DNA of 64,000 nucleotides from Streptomyces alanosinicus. GTDB lineage: Bacteria; Actinomycetota; Actinomycetes; Streptomycetales; Streptomycetaceae. The notes under the pieces were generated by a model. It was not told the origin of the DNA. It was given only the letters and a program-made list of their open reading frames with translations, and ran no database searches. The position numbers and the translations under genes were made by a program. This document shows, one piece after another, positions 54,311-62,625 of this stretch (within the stretch, counting starts at the first letter, position 1; every line of letters starts with the position of its first letter). Where the stretch lies: the NCBI RefSeq assembly GCF_014650595.1, contig NZ_BMVG01000028.1, positions 1-64,000 on the forward strand. Reading direction: 5' to 3'.

Positions 54311-54482
54311 CGCGTCCCCATCCGCCCTGGGCACACACGCGCAGTCGTGACCTCAAAGACAACAGGAGCGGTGGAGCCGACTCCCGACCCGAGAGGCCAC
54401 TTATGATCCACGACTCAAGGTCAGGAAGGCTGGAGGCGAAGTGGTCGCCCGTGGCAGAGGGCCGCGTGGCACACTCAGCCGT

Positions 54483-54671
54483 ATGATCCGCGAACCAACA
54501 GAGCTAACCGTCCAAGCGGACGGAACCGTTGAGTTGCCCATGGGGCTGTTGGCCGAGGCCGGCCTGAACCCGGGGTCCACGGTTCTCGCTTACAGCGACG
54601 GGGACGGCCGGATCGTGCTGCGCCGCTTTGAGGACTCGGTCGAGGACCTACTAGGTGGGCATGGTTTGTAG
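54483..54671 (+). CDS. AbrB/MazE-like small DNA-binding protein
   Basis: The protein has 62 residues. It has the swapped-hairpin (SpoVT-AbrB) pattern: ELTVQADGTVELPMGLLAEA, then LNPGSTVLAYSDGDGRIVLR. MazE-type antitoxins and AbrB-like regulators share it, but no toxin gene sits next to it. No ribosome site is seen, so a leaderless message is likely. Its 3' end overlaps the convergent Vsr gene by about 20 bases. It may regulate the restriction genes; that is inferred from position only. Confidence 0.65.
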   Translation: MIREPTELTVQADGTVELPMGLLAEAGLNPGSTVLAYSDGDGRIVLRRFEDSVEDLLGGHGL

Positions 54672-55463
54672 GTCTGGGCGTTCAACCGTCGCGCGCTCAG
54701 GGCGGAGAACCGCGATGACCCGGTTGGCCGCGTCGACTGGGTCATCGTGTTCCCAAACCCGGATGACCGTCCAGCCAGCTTGGCGCAGGAGGCTGTCAGT
54801 CTCTGCGTCTCGCTTGCGGTTTCCCTCGATCTTCTCGCGCCAGAAATCGATGTTCTTCGTGGCGGGTCGGTGGTGCTCCGGGCAACCGTGCCAGAAGCAG
54901 CCATCGACGAAGACCGCGACACGCGCCTTGGGAAAGACGACGTCGGCCGTCCTGCGCAGTTGAGGCAGTGGCCTAATCCCCACGCGATAGCGCAGGCCCG
55001 CCCGGTGCAGGAGCGAGCGCAGCCGGATCTCTGGTTTGGTGTCCCTGCTGCGGTTACCCCGCATCACAGACCGGACGGCCGGCGAAGTGGCCCATGACCG
55101 CTCGGGCGGCGGCTCCTCGGCGAGAAGCCCGGCGTCCCTCGCCATCTCCCATGCCTGAGCCAGGTTGGCACCACGTGTCTCGTGCGCGACCTCGCCCACA
55201 TACTCAGCTGGTGAGCGGCCCTTGTCGGACCACCGGAGATAAGCCCGGATGCGCCGTGTCTTGGGGAGGACCTTCAGCTCGATGGAAGCGCGCGCGAAGC
55301 GGCCGTCGCCCAGGTCCACCATGCGTCGGTGCCGTCCACTAGCGGCACGGTCCTGCTCGGCCGCCAGCGCCTCACGGCTTCTTCCCTCTCGGCCCTTCCA
55401 CGCGCGGGCGGGTGGCGGCTTGTCCTTCCATCGGCTTGGCTCGGTTGGTGCCATACCGGTCAC
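54651..55463 (-). CDS. vsr: Very short patch repair endonuclease (Vsr)
   Basis: The protein has 270 residues, longer than usual because of an N-terminal extension of about 125 residues (RRIRAYLRWSDKGRSPAEYV, a segment common in actinobacterial versions). The Vsr core follows: SVMRGNRSRDTKPEIRLRSL, RTADVVFPKARVAVFVDGCF, WHGCPEHHRPATKN and the VWEHDD end. Vsr nicks next to T:G mismatches that arise by deamination of 5-methylcytosine, limiting mutation at methylated sites. Its GTG overlaps the methyltransferase stop by four bases, so the two are coupled. Confidence 0.88.
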   Translation of the reverse strand: MTGMAPTEPSRWKDKPPPARAWKGREGRSREALAAEQDRAASGRHRRMVDLGDGRFARASIELKVLPKTRRIRAYLRWSDKGRSPAEYVGEVAHETRGANLAQAWEMARDAGLLAEEPPPERSWATSPAVRSVMRGNRSRDTKPEIRLRSLLHRAGLRYRVGIRPLPQLRRTADVVFPKARVAVFVDGCFWHGCPEHHRPATKNIDFWREKIEGNRKRDAETDSLLRQAGWTVIRVWEHDDPVDAANRVIAVLRPERATVERPDLQTMPT

Positions 55464-56785
55464 CTACGGCTCTCCGCCTCGTCCAGGGCGGCGGCCACGG
55501 CCTTGGCGAAGACCTCGCCGAGTAGAACGGGGACGGCGTTGCCGAGTTGCCGCATCTTCTCTCCGCGAGGACCTTCCAGCTTGTGGTCATCCGGGAATGT
55601 CATGACGCGAGCGGTCTCTCGAACGGTCATGTAGCGGTGCTTGTACTTCCAGCCGTTAGGGGCTTCGGGGTCCGGCTCTTTGTCGTCCAGGAGCATGACC
55701 GATTCCCCACCGGGTACACCGTGCACGCCGGCCTTGACGGTCTTCGCCGGCCTGTCCAGCTCGTTGGGCGTGTGGCCGTCGTAGATACGGGCACCGGGCC
55801 AGCCGATGTGGTAGGTAAAGCCCCCCAAGTAGTGCTCCTTGCGATCGAAGAGCTCCTCGGGGACGGGGGGTAGGGGCCTGTTCCCATCGATTCCGGCGAT
55901 CGCGTCGCGAAGGGTCCGCCAGGGCTTCTTCTCGCCGTCCTCGTCCTGCGGCAGCTCCTGCTGCGGCAGCCGCGCGTGGACGCGTTCCGCAACGTGGTCC
56001 GGCACTTCCCGGATGGCTCGATGGCGCTTCCAGTAGGACCCGTCCAGCATGGAGCGGATCAGTGCCTCTTCCGAGTACTGGGGGCGCACGGCCCTCTTGA
56101 AGGCCTCGATATCGACGTTCAAGTCCGCCCGGAACGCGACGAGGATGACCCGGTGTCTGATCTGCGGCACGCCGTAGTCAGCGGCGTTCACCGGGGTCAT
56201 GATGACCTCGTACCTCTCGGACGGGTCGCGAGGCTTTTCCTCCCGGCGTCGCTTCAGGATCTTGTCGTGCTCTTCCCATGACGCCCCGTCCGCGCGTTCC
56301 TCGAAAGGCAATTCCAGCTCCCGCTGGATGTAATCGAAGTACCGCTTGAACGAGGGGCGAAGCAAGCCACGGACGTTCTCGCAGATCACGGCCTTGGGTC
56401 TGATCTGCCGAACCGCCCTGAACATCTCGGGGAACATGTTGCGCGAGTCCTCGGTACCCTTGTGGGCGCCCCCGAGGCTGAAGGGCTGACAGGGCGGACC
56501 GCCCGCGAGGACGTCGACCTCGGCGTCACGCAGGTACTCCATGGACAGCTCTCGGACGTCGCCCACGACCAAGGGACAGGGCTCGCCGGGCTTGGGGATC
56601 CCTTCCTCGTCGCCGCGGGGCTTGGCCCCGTTGGCCTCCAGGGTCTCGCCCGCTCGCTTGTTGAACTCGTTATAGAGGAGCGGACGGAAGCCCGCACGCT
56701 GGACACCCAGCGCCAAGCCGCCAGCGCCCGCGAACAGCTCGACGCTGGTGCGGTCCTTAGTTTGCTCTCCAAGCTGATCAGGCAT
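55460..56785 (-). CDS. C5 cytosine DNA methyltransferase (DrmMII-type or Eco29kI-type partner)
   Basis: The protein has 441 residues from ATG 56785. C5 methyltransferase motifs are complete: I ELFAGAGGLALG, IV GGPPCQPFSLGG (catalytic Cys), VI ENVRGL, VIII QIRHRVILVAF, and X GNAVPVLLGEVF. The target-recognition region lies between VIII and IX. DISARM class 2 uses a C5 enzyme (DrmMII), and Eco29kI-type restriction systems also use one. A single such gene here may serve both. Divergent promoters to the GIY-YIG gene share the 115-base gap at 56786-56900. Confidence 0.9.
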   Translation of the reverse strand: MPDQLGEQTKDRTSVELFAGAGGLALGVQRAGFRPLLYNEFNKRAGETLEANGAKPRGDEEGIPKPGEPCPLVVGDVRELSMEYLRDAEVDVLAGGPPCQPFSLGGAHKGTEDSRNMFPEMFRAVRQIRPKAVICENVRGLLRPSFKRYFDYIQRELELPFEERADGASWEEHDKILKRRREEKPRDPSERYEVIMTPVNAADYGVPQIRHRVILVAFRADLNVDIEAFKRAVRPQYSEEALIRSMLDGSYWKRHRAIREVPDHVAERVHARLPQQELPQDEDGEKKPWRTLRDAIAGIDGNRPLPPVPEELFDRKEHYLGGFTYHIGWPGARIYDGHTPNELDRPAKTVKAGVHGVPGGESVMLLDDKEPDPEAPNGWKYKHRYMTVRETARVMTFPDDHKLEGPRGEKMRQLGNAVPVLLGEVFAKAVAAALDEAESRR

Positions 56786-56900
56786 GATGAAAGCATACCG
56801 CGGAGTTGTCGATCTTGTTGCGGGTGTGGCGAGAAATTTCTCCTCACATTCCCGATCGCGGATAGGGTGCCGGTGATCACTTGAGCGAAAGGACGCTTGG
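56786..56900. promoter_or_regulatory. Divergent promoter between methyltransferase and nuclease
   Basis: This 115-base region is AT-richer than its surroundings (GAGAAATTTCTCCTCA) and separates the two start codons. CCGCGG lies at 56798-56803, 13 bases before the methyltransferase ATG. CCGCGG is the target of the reference enzyme Eco29kI, so methylation could feed back on expression; single sites are common in DNA this rich in GC. Confidence 0.5.
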
Positions 56901-57743
56901 ATGACGCCGGCAGTCGAGTCCGATGGCGGGGCCAAGTACCACAGAGACTTCACCCTGAGTATCACCAAGGCCCTCGGCGATCAGCTCGCGGACGCGCTTG
57001 AGGGACTGGACAGGGCTCCGTTGGCCGAGGACAGCATCGACGACCTCAAGGAGAAGCCCGGGGTCTACCAGCTCTACCTCAATGGCGAGTTCGTCTACGT
57101 GGGCAAGGCGGACAAATCGATACCCGTTAGGCTACGTCAGCACCTCCGCAAGATCGGCGGACGTCGCGGCATCTCCCTGCGAGACGTGGAGTTCTCTTGC
57201 CTCTACGTCGCGGAGGACTTCTCCGCCCTCGCACCGGAGCAACTGCTTATCACGCACCACAAAGAAGCTGGCCAGATCCCATGGAATAACAACGGCTTCG
57301 GCAACAAGGACCCTGGCCGGAATCGTGACAGCACAGTCCTCAAGGCCAACCACTTCGACATGCTATTCCCCATCGACCTGGAACGTACGGTCGATGGGCT
57401 CACGCCAGGTGTCGTAACTCTTCAGAAGTTGCTGGACGACGTGAAGACGGGCCTTCCGTACAACTTCAGGTATCAGAAGTCGCCTCTCTTCAAGCAGCGA
57501 TTGGTGACGACCCCTGAAGCGAATATGACGGCGGACTCCGTCTTCAGGCTGATCGCGAAGGAGATACCAGACTCCTGGCAAATCGTCGCCCTGATGGGTT
57601 ACGTGATCATGTACGACGACAGCCCCCGCGAGTATCCGAGCGCCTGGCACTACTACCGCGGGGCGGAGTCATTCGAGACGGCGCCAGAGGCTGAGCCCCC
57701 CGGCCCTATCGATGAGGCCGAGGAATCCGACGAGGACGCATAG
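56901..57743 (+). CDS. GIY-YIG nuclease
   Basis: The protein has 280 residues, ATG 56901 with GAAAGGA upstream. The GIY-YIG motifs are GVYQLYLNGEFVYVGKADKS (GVY...YVG) with the following Arg in RLRQHLRKIG, the catalytic Glu in ALAPEQLLITHHK, and the WNNNGFGNKDPGRNRD end, as in Eco29kI-type nucleases. The C-terminal half is longer than in Eco29kI and ends in an acidic tail. It begins the plus-strand nuclease pair opposite the methyltransferase. Confidence 0.8.
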   Translation: MTPAVESDGGAKYHRDFTLSITKALGDQLADALEGLDRAPLAEDSIDDLKEKPGVYQLYLNGEFVYVGKADKSIPVRLRQHLRKIGGRRGISLRDVEFSCLYVAEDFSALAPEQLLITHHKEAGQIPWNNNGFGNKDPGRNRDSTVLKANHFDMLFPIDLERTVDGLTPGVVTLQKLLDDVKTGLPYNFRYQKSPLFKQRLVTTPEANMTADSVFRLIAKEIPDSWQIVALMGYVIMYDDSPREYPSAWHYYRGAESFETAPEAEPPGPIDEAEESDEDA

Positions 57744-57860
57744 TCAACCAGTTCGACCCCACAGTCGCTCCCAGGCGGCGTGGATGTACACCAAGAGTAG
57801 CCACGCGAGCACTCGACGGCCACACTCGTCGTCGAACGCTGCCCGCATCACGGAGCCCTC

Positions 57861-58607
57861 ATGACCACGCCAAGCACCCTGTCCTCCTGGGCTGAGTCCG
57901 AACCGCCCCCGGCTCCCCCACGGAGAAAACCCAAGCCCGCCAGTTGGATGGATAGTGCTCAGCGGCACGAAGAGTACAACCCTCTCGACCTGGAAAACCT
58001 CGGCCGCAGCGTAGAGGCGCAACTGCTGCGCCGCCCGATCGAACCGCTGGCATCCATCGCGCCTACCCTCGGCGCCGGTGTCTACGCCATCTATTACTCG
58101 GGCCCTCATCCGCTCTACACGCCGATCGCCGAACCGTTTGGGGGCACCCCTATCTATGTGGGCCAAGCTCGCCGCGAGGGGGAACGCAAAGGCACAACAG
58201 ACCTGAACGCTCCAACGCGCGCCCTCTTTGATCGTCTAGAAGAGCATAAGGACTCCATAGAACAAGTCGCTCGGCTCGATAGCGATCTTGATATCCAGTT
58301 CTTTCACGCGCGTTACCTCGTAGCGATCGAAGCCTTCGTTAGCCTCGCGGAGCGCGTCATGATCCGGCACTATCGCCCTGTCTGGAACACTGTCGTCGAC
58401 GGCTTTGGCAATCACAATCCGGGAGCCGGCCGCTTTGACAAACAGGCACGGCCCGCATGGGATGATCTACATCCGGGCCGCTGGTGGTCACATCCGAAAC
58501 GTATGAAGAAACCAAGCGCCCGGTCGCCCGAGCAATCGCGCCAATTGATCAAGGCGCACTTCGTGGGCGTTCCCGCACAGGTCACGAGTGAAGACGCCAC
58601 TCTCTGA
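57861..58607 (+). CDS. Eco29kI-family GIY-YIG restriction endonuclease
   Basis: The protein has 248 residues. It has the Eco29kI-family pattern: GVYAIYYSGPHPLYTP with PIYVGQARREGERKG (split GIY...YIG), RLEEHKDSIEQV, the catalytic Glu in AERVMIRHYRPVWN, and VVDGFGNHNPGAGR. Eco29kI itself cuts CCGCGG; the target here is not known. It lies 117 bases after the first GIY-YIG gene and is the last gene of the island, just short of the phage remnant at 58615. Confidence 0.87.
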   Translation: MTTPSTLSSWAESEPPPAPPRRKPKPASWMDSAQRHEEYNPLDLENLGRSVEAQLLRRPIEPLASIAPTLGAGVYAIYYSGPHPLYTPIAEPFGGTPIYVGQARREGERKGTTDLNAPTRALFDRLEEHKDSIEQVARLDSDLDIQFFHARYLVAIEAFVSLAERVMIRHYRPVWNTVVDGFGNHNPGAGRFDKQARPAWDDLHPGRWWSHPKRMKKPSARSPEQSRQLIKAHFVGVPAQVTSEDATL

Positions 58608-58614
58608 AGACGGC

Positions 58615-58880
58615 TCACGCTGTCCAGGCGGCGATGCGTTCAGAGCTGAGGGTTATCGGTAGCGGCGGGCGGCGGTCAGCCATGTCACCGCTATCGACTC
58701 GTCCCCGTCCTCTTCCTCGTCGGCGCCGTCGGGGGCGGGGGGCCTGGCGGACCTGTTCGATCTGCCGCTCGATGCCCTGCAAGTTCTCGTGCAGATCCGT
58801 GGTCACTACGCCATCGACGGTGACCTTCAGGGGGTCGGCAAGGAGCTTGGCGCGTCGCTCGCCTAGGGCTCGTTCACTGG
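58615..58880 (-). pseudogene. Phage protein remnant (relative of the 44340 gene)
   Basis: The minus-strand frame reads ERRAKLLADPLKVTVDGVVT and TTDLHENLQGIERQIEQVRQ, matching the middle of the gene at 44340-44660. No start codon lies in frame upstream, so the 5' part has been lost. It lies directly at the right edge of the defence island. Confidence 0.55.
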
Positions 58881-58887
58881 GTTCGAA

Positions 58888-59226
58888 GTGTCGGTTGCGG
58901 ACGGGGAGTACACGGTGCCGGGCTCCACTACGGATTCGTGTGTTCGCACGGCAGCTTCTGAAGAAGAGACCGTGATCTACGCCGAGGACGGCAAGTGGCT
59001 TGCCTCGGGGCGCGCGCCAAGGGAGGGCACGCGGCTCGGGCCTGAGTTCAACGACTTTGCAGGCGATTGCATGTTCATCACTCGCATCGACAACGTGCCA
59101 GGTGGCGAAGGCACATACTTCACCGAGTGGGGCGGGGGGAAGAAGACCAAGATCTCCGAGGAGGAGCTGCGCTTGGCGCCCGAGATGAAGCGTGAACGGT
59201 TCAAGACGAAGAAGAAGCAGGGCTAA
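58888..59226 (+). CDS. Hypothetical protein on the opposite strand to the phage genes
   Basis: The frame has 112 codons with strong third-position GC, suggesting real coding. It begins with GTG 58888, reads EEETVIYAEDGKWLASGRAP and FNDFAGDCMFITRIDNVPGG, and ends in a basic tail (RERFKTKKKQG). No family is recognised and no ribosome site is seen. It overlaps the end of the portal gene by 26 bases. It may be part of the inserted cargo or a phage moron. Confidence 0.5.
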   Translation: MSVADGEYTVPGSTTDSCVRTAASEEETVIYAEDGKWLASGRAPREGTRLGPEFNDFAGDCMFITRIDNVPGGEGTYFTEWGGGKKTKISEEELRLAPEMKRERFKTKKKQG

Positions 59227-60955
59227 CCGAACTCTGGGCTGTCGAATTGGGGCGTGTCTGGCGCTCTGTGATCCGGATGATCTCTTCACGGGCGTCTTCG
59301 ATGGGGTAACCGGTGTCCTGCAGCATGCGGATGCCGGTCTCCAGCGAGAGGACGCCGGCGGTGACACCGCGTATCACCTCGTCCAGGATCGTGGTGCGGT
59401 CGGTCGGAGTGTGCGGGCCGAACACAATCCTGGCCGGAAGCGGAGCACCTGTGGGCCAGCCCTCAGCCCGGCCTGCCTGGTGGACGCGCTGCACCATCTT
59501 CAGCAGCAGTGCGTACTTGTGGGCGCGAGCCAGCCGCATCGAGTCGACGAGGGAGTCCAGCGGGCCGAGGGACAGCTGCAGCGCGTAGCCGCTGGGAACA
59601 TCAGAGGGATCGACTGTTCCCAGGCTCACGGCAGGAAGCCGGGCATTGACGGCGGCCCGGTCGCGTAGCTCCTCGACTCGCGCCCGCAGCTCGGCGAGCT
59701 GGTGCGACGTGTCCAGAACGTCCATGCGGCCGCCGTCGGCGAGCGCGAAGATCGTTCCTGGCTCGACCGAGAGCGGTTTGGGCCTGCCGGTGACGCGGTC
59801 GACCTCGGGGCGGGCTCCGGCCAGGCCGATGATGGGCGCACCCGTGGTAGAGGAGGCGCGCGCAGAGTCCGTGTCCGACTCCGCCAGCTCGTCCAGGGCC
59901 TGCATCACCTTCGCAAGCGTCGGCTGGCCAAAGTGCTCGCCGTCAGACACGGTGTTGCTGATGTGCACGACAGGGATGAAGTCTAGGCGCAGATCAAGTC
60001 GGTCAAGGACCTCGCCGTCCCCACGGGTGCGGAACCGCGCCTTGTTCAGGGGTAGCTCATCGAGAGATTGGCCGTGACGGAGATCATCCAGGAACCACTC
60101 TGCGTCCGTCAGATAGCACGTAATGGTGGAGGGCCGGGCGGGTGCCCACGGGTAGGTGCGCTCGATCTTTCGGGAGTCGGGGTTGTAACGATCGCCGGGC
60201 TCTACGACCAGCCCGCCCGCCCCATCCGTCACAGGCTGCCGCTTGGCCTGGCCATCTTCCCCTGTACGGCCGCGTGTAGCCGGGCCGATGGAGCCAAGCT
60301 CGTAGGTGATCCTCCGCAGCCGCGCCGTGATGCCCCGCTTGGGATCTTCCGGGATCTCCCACGCCAGGTGCACGCGCCGTGGATAGTCGCCGGGGTCGGC
60401 GTCGTCCACCAGTACGGGGAAGTAGAAGCCCGGATCGTACGTCTTGAGACGCACCCGCTTCTTGTCCGGATCCCAGGCCAACAGGTACAGGCCGTCTCCC
60501 AACAGCACGGCCTTGCGCTCAGCGGCCTGCATGCGCAGCGGCAGAAGCTCGGCTTCCGCCCACTCTCGCAGCCGCCGCTGAGTCTCCGCGGCCGCCACTG
60601 CTTCGGGTGTCGGGTCATCGTCCGTGGCGTGCTCGGCCCCGGGCACGATGATCTGCTGCGACTTCCCCAGCAGGTGTGCGACTGCGGTATCAACGAAGGC
60701 GGACGCATCACCGAACTCGCGCCGCTCGGCGGCTGCTTCGTTCCCTGCAAGAGCAGCGAGCTCTCCGGCTTGGTTGTTGTCGTACGCCGCCAGGAGCGTG
60801 TACGCGGCGAGCCGACGCACGGCCTCATCAGGCAGCCACGTCGCGTGAAGCTCTGGTGCCAGGGACCGGTGAGGCCGCCCATCGTGGGTGCCGGACATGA
60901 CCGGTTTGTAATTGAGCCACGACCAGGCGTCGGTCAGGAAGGTACGCAAGCCCAT
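59201..60955 (-). CDS. Phage portal protein
   Basis: The protein has 584 residues from ATG 60955. It has the features of actinophage portals: GLRTFLTDAWSWLNYKPVMS at the start, DTAVAHLLGKSQQIIVPGAE, VLLGDGLYLLAWDPDKKRVR, then TYDPGFYFPVL, and TILDEVIRGVTAGVLSLETG near the C-terminus. The protein forms the DNA entry ring of the capsid. The gene is full length. Downstream, where a MuF or protease gene is usual, there is the 58615 remnant and the defence island. Confidence 0.8.
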   Translation of the reverse strand: MGLRTFLTDAWSWLNYKPVMSGTHDGRPHRSLAPELHATWLPDEAVRRLAAYTLLAAYDNNQAGELAALAGNEAAAERREFGDASAFVDTAVAHLLGKSQQIIVPGAEHATDDDPTPEAVAAAETQRRLREWAEAELLPLRMQAAERKAVLLGDGLYLLAWDPDKKRVRLKTYDPGFYFPVLVDDADPGDYPRRVHLAWEIPEDPKRGITARLRRITYELGSIGPATRGRTGEDGQAKRQPVTDGAGGLVVEPGDRYNPDSRKIERTYPWAPARPSTITCYLTDAEWFLDDLRHGQSLDELPLNKARFRTRGDGEVLDRLDLRLDFIPVVHISNTVSDGEHFGQPTLAKVMQALDELAESDTDSARASSTTGAPIIGLAGARPEVDRVTGRPKPLSVEPGTIFALADGGRMDVLDTSHQLAELRARVEELRDRAAVNARLPAVSLGTVDPSDVPSGYALQLSLGPLDSLVDSMRLARAHKYALLLKMVQRVHQAGRAEGWPTGAPLPARIVFGPHTPTDRTTILDEVIRGVTAGVLSLETGIRMLQDTGYPIEDAREEIIRITERQTRPNSTAQSSVSPASSSS

Positions 60956-61077
60956 GAGGACAGGTCCGTAACGTCGGCCCCGCGCCCTCTCCACCCTAGG
61001 CGATCGAGGAAGCGCACCCGCGAGACGAGTCACCGCAGGGCGCCGACGTGAACTGCGCGGCCAAACCCACCCCGCAC

Positions 61078-62625
61078 TCACCGCCGGCCAGATAGACGGC
61101 CGTCGCCGTACGATGTCGCACCGGTACCGACTTGCCCAGGGTCGGCGAGCTGTGTGAGGCCGTGGACAGCAGCGTCCATACGGTCCGGGGAGTCCATGCC
61201 CGCGACCCAGGTGACCATCTGCTGCTCCAGCGTTGCCCACTCACCGACGTGGTGGACGCGCCCCTGCTCGTAGAGCTGGGCGATCGGCTCCGCCCTCAAT
61301 CGCTTGCCTTGCTTGGCGGTAACGGGCAGGACGGCCGGCATCAGCATGTTCTCCGTGCGCTGCTCGCGCTGGAGTTCCTGCCACGCCTGGTGAAGGATCT
61401 GCGTGCTCATGTCGCCGCCGAAGTTGCTTTCCACCACGATGGCGTCGGCACGCAGCTGAATGGCGAGCAGGCATGCTTCGCGGCCCCAGGCGTCCGCGCC
61501 GCGGTTGCCGGAGCGGTCGTCAAGGACGTAGAGGTGGCCGTCGCGATCTCTGGCGGCTGCGACGATCCCTGTTTCGTCACCGACAGCGGACTCACCGCCT
61601 GCCGGGTCGACAGCGACGATGATGCGGGCCAGGTCGGTACCGCGGAGCTGCGCCGGGCTGATCCGGTTCTCCGTGATCCATGTCCACTGCCAGACGCCGC
61701 CTTCCTGCGGGCGGGGTAGCTGCATGTACAGCGACCACCACACGCGTTCGCCCACAGAGCGCCGGATCTCGGCGAGGGCGTCAGCGTCGTACCGCTCTGG
61801 CCACAAAGGCGCACCGAGCTGTCGGCCAAGAGCATCGTCTTGCGAGAGAGCGAGGGCCGGGAGGTCGATGACGGTCCATCGGTCGCTTTCCTCGGCGAGG
61901 ATGCGGCCCGCCAGGTCATCGACATCCCAGCGGGTTTGAATCAAGATCACCGAACCGCCGGGTTCGATGCGTGTGAGCAAGACGGCCTGCCACCAGTCCC
62001 ACAGCCTCTTGCGCATGGTCGGCGAGGCGGCTTCAGCGGCGTCCTTGATGGGGTCGTCCACCACTGCCAGGTGAGCGCCCTTGCCGGTCAAACCGCCGCC
62101 GACGCCTGCTGCGACGGCTCCGCCTTCAGTGCCGGCCAGGTCGAAGCGGTTGGCCGCGGTCGATCCGCCGCGCAGGCTGATGCCGAGCTGTGGTCCGTGG
62201 GTGAGGATCGCGTCCCGGATCCAGCGGCCGTGATCGTCAGCGAGGTCCGAGGAGTAGGAGGCGATCATCACCCGGTGCTCCGGGCGGCGCCGCAAGTACC
62301 ACAGGGGTGCCCAGCGGGCGGCGCGGCGGCTCTTGCCGTGCCGCGGAGGCATGGTGAGCATCAGCCGTGTCGGCTTCCCGGCGGCGACCTGCTCGAAGGC
62401 AGCGTCAATCAGCCCCAGGTGCGGGGCCTGCATCTCCCGGCCGTCGGTGAGCACTGCTGCCATGGCCCCCGGCGAGCGGTCCATGGCCAGCTCCCGCTCG
62501 ATGCGTACGAGGCGGGCGCGTAGATCCGGGCTGGAGGCTGCGGCTATCTCACGACGGCGCTGCGCGGGAAGCGTCCGGTAGTGCTCGAGGACAGCCGCCT
62601 CGTCAGCTCTGGCCACCCTCGCCAC
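61078..62625 (-). CDS. Phage terminase large subunit
   Basis: The protein has 515 residues. The ATPase domain has the Walker A-like TMPPRHGKSRRAARWAPLWY and Walker B HLAVVDDPIKDAAEAASPTM; the nuclease domain has IIVAVDPAGGESAVGDETG (Asp) and ADAIVVESNFGGDMST. The gene is intact. It packages DNA into the prohead together with the small subunit. Its start overlaps the small terminase stop by 23 bases, and its start region retains LARARLVRIERELAMDRSPG-like coiled segments. Confidence 0.88.
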   Translation of the reverse strand: MARVARADEAAVLEHYRTLPAQRRREIAAASSPDLRARLVRIERELAMDRSPGAMAAVLTDGREMQAPHLGLIDAAFEQVAAGKPTRLMLTMPPRHGKSRRAARWAPLWYLRRRPEHRVMIASYSSDLADDHGRWIRDAILTHGPQLGISLRGGSTAANRFDLAGTEGGAVAAGVGGGLTGKGAHLAVVDDPIKDAAEAASPTMRKRLWDWWQAVLLTRIEPGGSVILIQTRWDVDDLAGRILAEESDRWTVIDLPALALSQDDALGRQLGAPLWPERYDADALAEIRRSVGERVWWSLYMQLPRPQEGGVWQWTWITENRISPAQLRGTDLARIIVAVDPAGGESAVGDETGIVAAARDRDGHLYVLDDRSGNRGADAWGREACLLAIQLRADAIVVESNFGGDMSTQILHQAWQELQREQRTENMLMPAVLPVTAKQGKRLRAEPIAQLYEQGRVHHVGEWATLEQQMVTWVAGMDSPDRMDAAVHGLTQLADPGQVGTGATSYGDGRLSGRR

